Assembly (NCBI GenBank): GCA_004558535.1 | Contig: SFCP01000003.1 | Span: 1-45,378, forward strand | Direction of reading: 5' to 3' | Length of the DNA: 45,378 nucleotides | DNA from: Bacteroidales bacterium | GTDB taxonomy: Bacteria > Bacteroidota > Bacteroidia > Bacteroidales > Bacteroidaceae | Shown here: in pieces, positions 41,862-45,378 of the stretch | Layout of the letters: each line of letters starts with the position of its first letter | Numbering within the stretch: the first letter of the stretch is position 1 | Translations under genes and position numbers: made by a program | Notes under the pieces: generated by a model | Told to the model about the DNA's origin: nothing | Seen by the model: the letters and a program-made list of their open reading frames with translations, nothing else | Databases searched by the model: none

Positions 41862-41924
41862 TCCGGTCTTTCCCGTTTTAACATTTGCCCGGGCTTACGC
41901 CTTGATGGGACGTAGGGGGCAAGC

Positions 41925-42229
41925 CCGAGGACGTTGGTTGTGGGCCGGCGAGGGCATACGGCAAGCCCCGACGGCAGCAGAAACCGCCCCGGGAATGGTG
42001 GTTGCGGGCCGGCGGGGGCGTACGGCGTGGCCCGGCGGCAGCAGAGACCGCCCCGGGGACGGTGGGGACGGGCCGGCGAGGGCATACGGCGTGGCACGGC
42101 GGCAGCAGAACACGCCCCGGGGACGGTGGGGACGGGCCGGTGGGGGCATACGGCGTGGCGCGGCGGCAGCAGAAACCGCCCCGGGGATGGTGGGGACGGG
42201 CCGGTGGGGGCATACGGCGTGGCCCGGCG
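41925..42229. repeat. 64-bp GC-rich tandem repeat, about 4.9 units
   Basis: GGGCCGG recurs at 41942, 42006, 42070, 42134 and 42198, exactly 64 bp apart, with a partial unit before the first (from about 41925) and a 32-bp partial last unit. Each unit contains GCATACGGCGTGG, CGGCAGCAGA and CGCCCCGGGGA. Units 3 and 4 are the most alike. Since 64 is not a multiple of 3, the Pro-rich open frames seen on the minus strand are compositional and not a protein repeat. Confidence 0.9.
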
Positions 42230-42340
42230 CGCGACGCCCGGCTTCCTGCACGGCACATGAAAGTGCTACCAAATACCCCTTCCGCGCTCGCAGATGCAAA
42301 AAAAGTGGGCCTCAGATACCGATGTTTTTCCGAAAATCCC

Positions 42341-42348
42341 TATTTTTG
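42341..42348 (+). promoter_or_regulatory. -7 box at the DUF4492-cydAB operon
   Basis: TATTTTTG fits TAnnTTTG. It ends only 4 nt before the DUF4492 ATG, so a start at the usual distance would give an almost leaderless message. No clear -33. Confidence 0.45.
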
Positions 42349-42352
42349 CGAA

Positions 42353-42574
42353 ATGAAGTTGGCAAATAACCCCCTCCGACGCGTTCTGCGGTTCTACATA
42401 AATGGTTTCCGCAACATGACTTGGGGGCGCACGCTTTGGATTTTAATCCTCGTAAAACTCTTTATCATCTTTGTGGTGCTGCGCCTGTGCTTCTTCCGCC
42501 CGGCCCTGTCGGGACAAAGCGAAGCGCAAAAGCAGGAAACCGTGGGGCGCAACCTCACACGACCCGCCCAATAA
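42353..42574 (+). CDS. DUF4492 small membrane protein of the cytochrome bd operon
   Basis: 73-residue protein, MKLANNPLRRVLRFYINGF, then RNMTWGRTLW and a single hydrophobic helix (about 29-49, ILILVKLFIIFVVLRLCFF), with a polar C-terminal tail. The FY-x-GF-x-xM-T-x-GRTLW-x-x-I-x-x-KLFI pattern is that of DUF4492, found in Bacteroidetes directly upstream of cydA. By position and size it may act as a CydX-like accessory subunit of the bd oxidase; that is inference. The start at 42353 fits the family N-terminus; the longer open frame lies in the tandem repeat. cydA starts 118 nt downstream. Confidence 0.88.
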   Translation: MKLANNPLRRVLRFYINGFRNMTWGRTLWILILVKLFIIFVVLRLCFFRPALSGQSEAQKQETVGRNLTRPAQ

Positions 42575-42692
42575 GGGCCTGTGGGAAAATTCCACACAAG
42601 GCAAGCACGACAAAGCCGCGGCCGGCGTCTGTCCCGCAGCCGCAAGTTGGTATTGCCTCCGACGTTGTTAACCTTATAACGTATTCTAATAT

Positions 42693-44228
42693 ATGTATAC
42701 CTATCCCCTTCTATCCCTTGCTACGGCCCTGATAGACTGGTCGCGGGCACAGTTTGCCCTGACGGCCTGCTACCACTGGCTGTTTGTCCCCCTGACGCTC
42801 GGCCTGGCTCTGATTATGGCCGTGATGGAGACACAGTACTATCGCACCGGCGATAATTTTTGGAAAGAGACGGCCCGATTCTGGCAAAAGCTCTTCGGCA
42901 TCAATTTTGCCGTGGGTGTGGCCACCGGTATCATCCTCGAATTTGAATTTGGCACGAACTGGAGCAATTATTCCTGGTTTGTGGGCGACATCTTCGGCGC
43001 ACCGCTCGCCATCGAGGGCATTGTGGCTTTCTTTATGGAGAGCACCTTCATTGCCGTCATGTTCTTTGGCTGGAACAAAGTGAGCCGCGGATTCCACTTG
43101 GCCAGCACTTGGCTGACCGGCATCGGCGCCACACTCTCGGCCTGGTGGATTTTGGTGGCCAACAGCTGGATGCAGCATCCCGTCGGCATGGAGTTCAACC
43201 CCGCCACCGTGCGCAACGAAATGGTGGACTTCTGCGCCGTGGCCTTCTCGCCCGCCGCAGTGACGAAATTCCTGCACACGGTGTCGAGCGCATGGATGAC
43301 AGGCGCCGTCTTTGTGGTTGGCGTCAGCTGCTGGTTCCTGTTGCGCGGACGCAACCGCCGTATGGCCACAGCCAGCATCCGTGTAGCGACGGTCGTGGGC
43401 GTGATCGCTTCGCTCCTTGTGCTCTATACGGGCGACAAGAGCGGCGTCGAGATGGCCAAAAACCAGCCCATGAAACTCGCTGCTGCCGAGGGATTGCAAA
43501 AGGGTGGCACACAGGCTCCCTTCTCTATCGTACCGGGCGTGGAAGTGCCGGGTGTGCTCTCCTTCCTCGCGACACATGATTTCAACGGCTACGTGCCGGG
43601 CATACAGGACCAGCTGGAAGGTTACACCGACGCTGAGGGCAACGTACACCTCTCGGCCCAGGAAAAAATGGAGCGCGGCAAAAAGGCCGTCGAAGCCTTT
43701 GGCAAATTCCGCGAAACGCACCTCAGCGACCCGGGCAAGGCCGCCGAAGCGCGCCAGGTGCTCGAAGAACACGGCGAATACCTGGGCTACGGCTACCTGG
43801 AAAGCAAGGAGGAGCTCGTACCTCCCGTATCGCTCGTATACTGGGCCTTTCGCGTGATGGTCGGAGCGGGCAGCGCACTGCTCTTGCTGCTTGTCGTATT
43901 ATGGTGGATGGCCCGGCGTGGAAAACTGGAGCAGTATCGCCTGCTGCTACACGCCGGATTGTGGAGCATCGTCCTTGTTTACCTGGCCGAACAGGCCGGT
44001 TGGATCGTAGCAGAAGTAGGACGACAGCCCTGGGCTATCCAGGACATGCTGCCGCTTAACGCCGCAGTTTCCGACCTCCCCTCGGAAAATGTCTGCCTGA
44101 CGTTCTTCCTCTTCCTCATCCTCTTCACCATACTGCTTGTGGCCGAAGTACGCATCATGTGCAAAGCCATCAGTTCGCACCGCGAAGCTGACGAAAATAA
44201 CTCGAACCCTCAAAATCAAGAAAAATGA
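42693..44228 (+). CDS. cydA: Cytochrome bd ubiquinol oxidase subunit I
   Basis: 511-residue inner-membrane quinol oxidase subunit that carries the hemes and reduces oxygen to water. The N-terminal ARAQFALT-like segment reads SRAQFALTACYHWLFVPL, with the heme b595/d-side His. NFAVGVATGIILEFEFGTNW is strongly conserved, as is the H in KFLHTVSSAWMTGA. The quinol-site GRQPW is at residues 443-447. The Q-loop is of the short type, as in most non-enteric CydA. The gene allows respiration at low oxygen, as in nanaerobic Bacteroides. Its stop overlaps the cydB start by 4 nt (ATGA). Confidence 0.97.
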   Translation: MYTYPLLSLATALIDWSRAQFALTACYHWLFVPLTLGLALIMAVMETQYYRTGDNFWKETARFWQKLFGINFAVGVATGIILEFEFGTNWSNYSWFVGDIFGAPLAIEGIVAFFMESTFIAVMFFGWNKVSRGFHLASTWLTGIGATLSAWWILVANSWMQHPVGMEFNPATVRNEMVDFCAVAFSPAAVTKFLHTVSSAWMTGAVFVVGVSCWFLLRGRNRRMATASIRVATVVGVIASLLVLYTGDKSGVEMAKNQPMKLAAAEGLQKGGTQAPFSIVPGVEVPGVLSFLATHDFNGYVPGIQDQLEGYTDAEGNVHLSAQEKMERGKKAVEAFGKFRETHLSDPGKAAEARQVLEEHGEYLGYGYLESKEELVPPVSLVYWAFRVMVGAGSALLLLLVVLWWMARRGKLEQYRLLLHAGLWSIVLVYLAEQAGWIVAEVGRQPWAIQDMLPLNAAVSDLPSENVCLTFFLFLILFTILLVAEVRIMCKAISSHREADENNSNPQNQEK

Positions 44229-45378
44229 TAACCTACTCCATCCTGCAACAATACTGGTGGTTCCTGGTCAGCCTGCTGGGCGGCCTGCTGGTGTTCCTGC
44301 TCTTCGTACAAGGCGCCAACACCCTGATCTTCCGCCTGGGAAAAACCGAGGAAGAGCGACAGCTCATCGTCAACTCCACCGGCCGTAAATGGGAGTTCAC
44401 CTTTACGACGCTTGTCACCTTTGGCGGCGCGTTCTTCGCCTCCTTCCCGCTGTTCTACAGCACGAGCTTCGGCGGCGCCTACTGGGTGTGGATGCTTATC
44501 CTGCTCAGCTTTGTACTCCAAGCCGTGGCCTATGAATTTCAGTCGAAGCCCGGCAACGTACTGGGCCGCACCACGTACCGCCGCTTCCTTGTCTTCAACG
44601 GCGTATTCGGCCCATTCCTGCTCGGCTGTGCCGTGGGCACCTTCTTCAACGGCGCTGCATTTACCGTCAGCAAGGAGGCACTCGGCGCCATGGGCATGCC
44701 GGGCGTCATCAGCAGCTGGGCAAACGCATGGCACGGCCTGGATGCGCTCTTCAACCCCTGGAACGTGGTGCTCGGCATCGCCGTGCTCTTCCTGTCGCGC
44801 ATCTTGGGCTCGCTCTACCTGGCCAACAATTTAGCCACAGGGCACCCGGCCAACACGGACTCCTCGGCAGGCATCAGCGAGATGCACAGCCGCCTGCGCC
44901 ATCAGGTGCTGGTCGACACCATCCCGTTCCTGCTCTGCTTCCTCGCCTTTGTAGGCCATCTGCTCACCATGCAGGGCTACGCCGTGACCGAGGGAGGCGT
45001 CATCCAACTTGTGCCGGAAAAATACCTCCACAACCTGCTGGATATGCCCATCGTGGCAGTTATCTTCCTCCTTGGCGTAGTGCTGGTGCTCTGCGGCATA
45101 TTCCGCATGCTGCGCCGGCGCGACAACCGCCGCTGCATCTGGCACGCCGGTTTCGGCACCGTATTCACCGTCCTGGCGCTCCTCCTGCTGGCCGGACTCA
45201 ACGATACGCCCTACTATCCCTCGACCGTTGACGCCCAAAGCTCACTTACGCTGGCCAACAGCTGTTCCAGTGAGTTTACACTGACGGTCATGTCGTGGGT
45301 AAGCCTGTTTATCCCCTTCGTCCTGGCCTACATCGTCTACGCATGGTGGAGCATAGACCGCAAAAGTCTGACCTCCGA
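44225..45378 (+). CDS. cydB: Cytochrome bd ubiquinol oxidase subunit II (3' end beyond window)
   Basis: ATG at 44225 overlaps the cydA TGA. The frame stays open to the window end, about 384 codons, so the gene is nearly complete. It starts MITYSILQQYWWFLVSLLGG and has the CydB features FVQGANTLIFRLGKTEEER, GRKWEFTFTTLVTFGGAFFA and eight or so hydrophobic helices, ending in the window with SWVSLFIPFVLAYIVYAWW. CydB pairs with CydA and stabilises the heme centre. Expected to end within a few codons past the edge. Confidence 0.95.
   Translation, partial: MITYSILQQYWWFLVSLLGGLLVFLLFVQGANTLIFRLGKTEEERQLIVNSTGRKWEFTFTTLVTFGGAFFASFPLFYSTSFGGAYWVWMLILLSFVLQAVAYEFQSKPGNVLGRTTYRRFLVFNGVFGPFLLGCAVGTFFNGAAFTVSKEALGAMGMPGVISSWANAWHGLDALFNPWNVVLGIAVLFLSRILGSLYLANNLATGHPANTDSSAGISEMHSRLRHQVLVDTIPFLLCFLAFVGHLLTMQGYAVTEGGVIQLVPEKYLHNLLDMPIVAVIFLLGVVLVLCGIFRMLRRRDNRRCIWHAGFGTVFTVLALLLLAGLNDTPYYPSTVDAQSSLTLANSCSSEFTLTVMSWVSLFIPFVLAYIVYAWWSIDRKSLTS

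Larger units (their letters stand above)
41589..41887. repeat. Dispersed 300-bp repeat, copy B
   Basis: Full-length partner of 31365-31662, in the same orientation, between the divergent gpmI and cyd operons. The blocks from CAACCAACCGGGACGTAG to AAGTGCCGG, the hairpin, and CAAATATACCACATTTTTCA are the best conserved. It contains no ORF. Nothing recognisable was seen in the rest of the gap between gpmI and the repeat (41380-41588). Confidence 0.85.

Noticed and set aside
41780..42299. Proline-rich open frames of 126-158 codons on the minus strand, and Gly/Arg-rich ones on the plus strand
   Set aside because: They arise from the GC-rich 64-bp repeat, whose period is not a multiple of three, so several frames stay open at once. 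No start context, promoter or family match.

Overview
The window looks like chromosomal DNA of a GC-rich member of the order Bacteroidales (phylum Bacteroidota). The evidence is a SusC/SusD pair, an UpxY antiterminator, a DUF5686 protein, a DUF4492-cydA-cydB operon, a 422-residue-class MraY, and repeated matches to the Bacteroidetes promoter pattern (TTTG, about 20 nt, TAnnTTTG) with little Shine-Dalgarno sequence. I would not name a genus from this alone; Prevotellaceae or a near relative is plausible.

Layout. Left edge: the first codons of a minus-strand gene (probably topA) with its promoter, a repeat-rich gap, then lgt and ychF (minus). 2.8-8.7 kb: a minus-strand outer-membrane uptake operon, susC-susD-lipoprotein, with a good promoter near 9.0 kb. 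9.2-12.4 kb (plus): an intergenic array of 21-bp repeats, prfB (RF2), a 47-residue membrane protein, a CYTH protein, and upxY with its own promoter and leader. 12.6-14.6 kb: a long CapD/WbpM-type nucleotide-sugar dehydratase. 15.0-24.5 kb: the first part of the division and cell-wall (dcw) cluster, rsmH-ftsL-ftsI-murE-mraY-murD-ftsW, followed by a secreted peptidyl-prolyl isomerase instead of murG. 25.5-35.3 kb (plus): a secreted GH84 hexosaminidase with duplicated C-terminal modules, a DUF5686 outer-membrane protein, tRNA-Gln, a YgjP-type metalloprotein and an MG2-type secreted protein. 35.4-39.4 kb (minus): PfkB kinase, S41 protease and a beta-propeller protein in one run. 39.5-39.7 kb: two identical tRNA-Asn genes. 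39.9-41.3 kb: gpmI, broken by an internal deletion of about 118 nt. 41.3-42.35 kb: about 1 kb of repeats. Right edge: DUF4492, cydA and the start of cydB (cytochrome bd oxidase).

The most unusual content is intergenic. (1) A dispersed repeat of about 300 bp occurs twice (31365-31662 and 41589-41887). In both copies a complete minus-strand Bacteroidetes-type promoter fires almost directly into a 14-bp hairpin followed by six Ts, so each copy could make a tiny hairpin RNA. (2) The same elements carry degenerate units on a strict 21-bp period with core AAGTGCTTTGTA. Related 21-bp-period units lie in two other gaps, upstream of prfB and upstream of rsmH. (3) A GC-rich 64-bp tandem repeat (about 4.9 units) lies upstream of the cytochrome bd operon. 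(4) Nested inverted repeats fill the topA-lgt gap. All identities and similarities were judged by eye; no database search was run.
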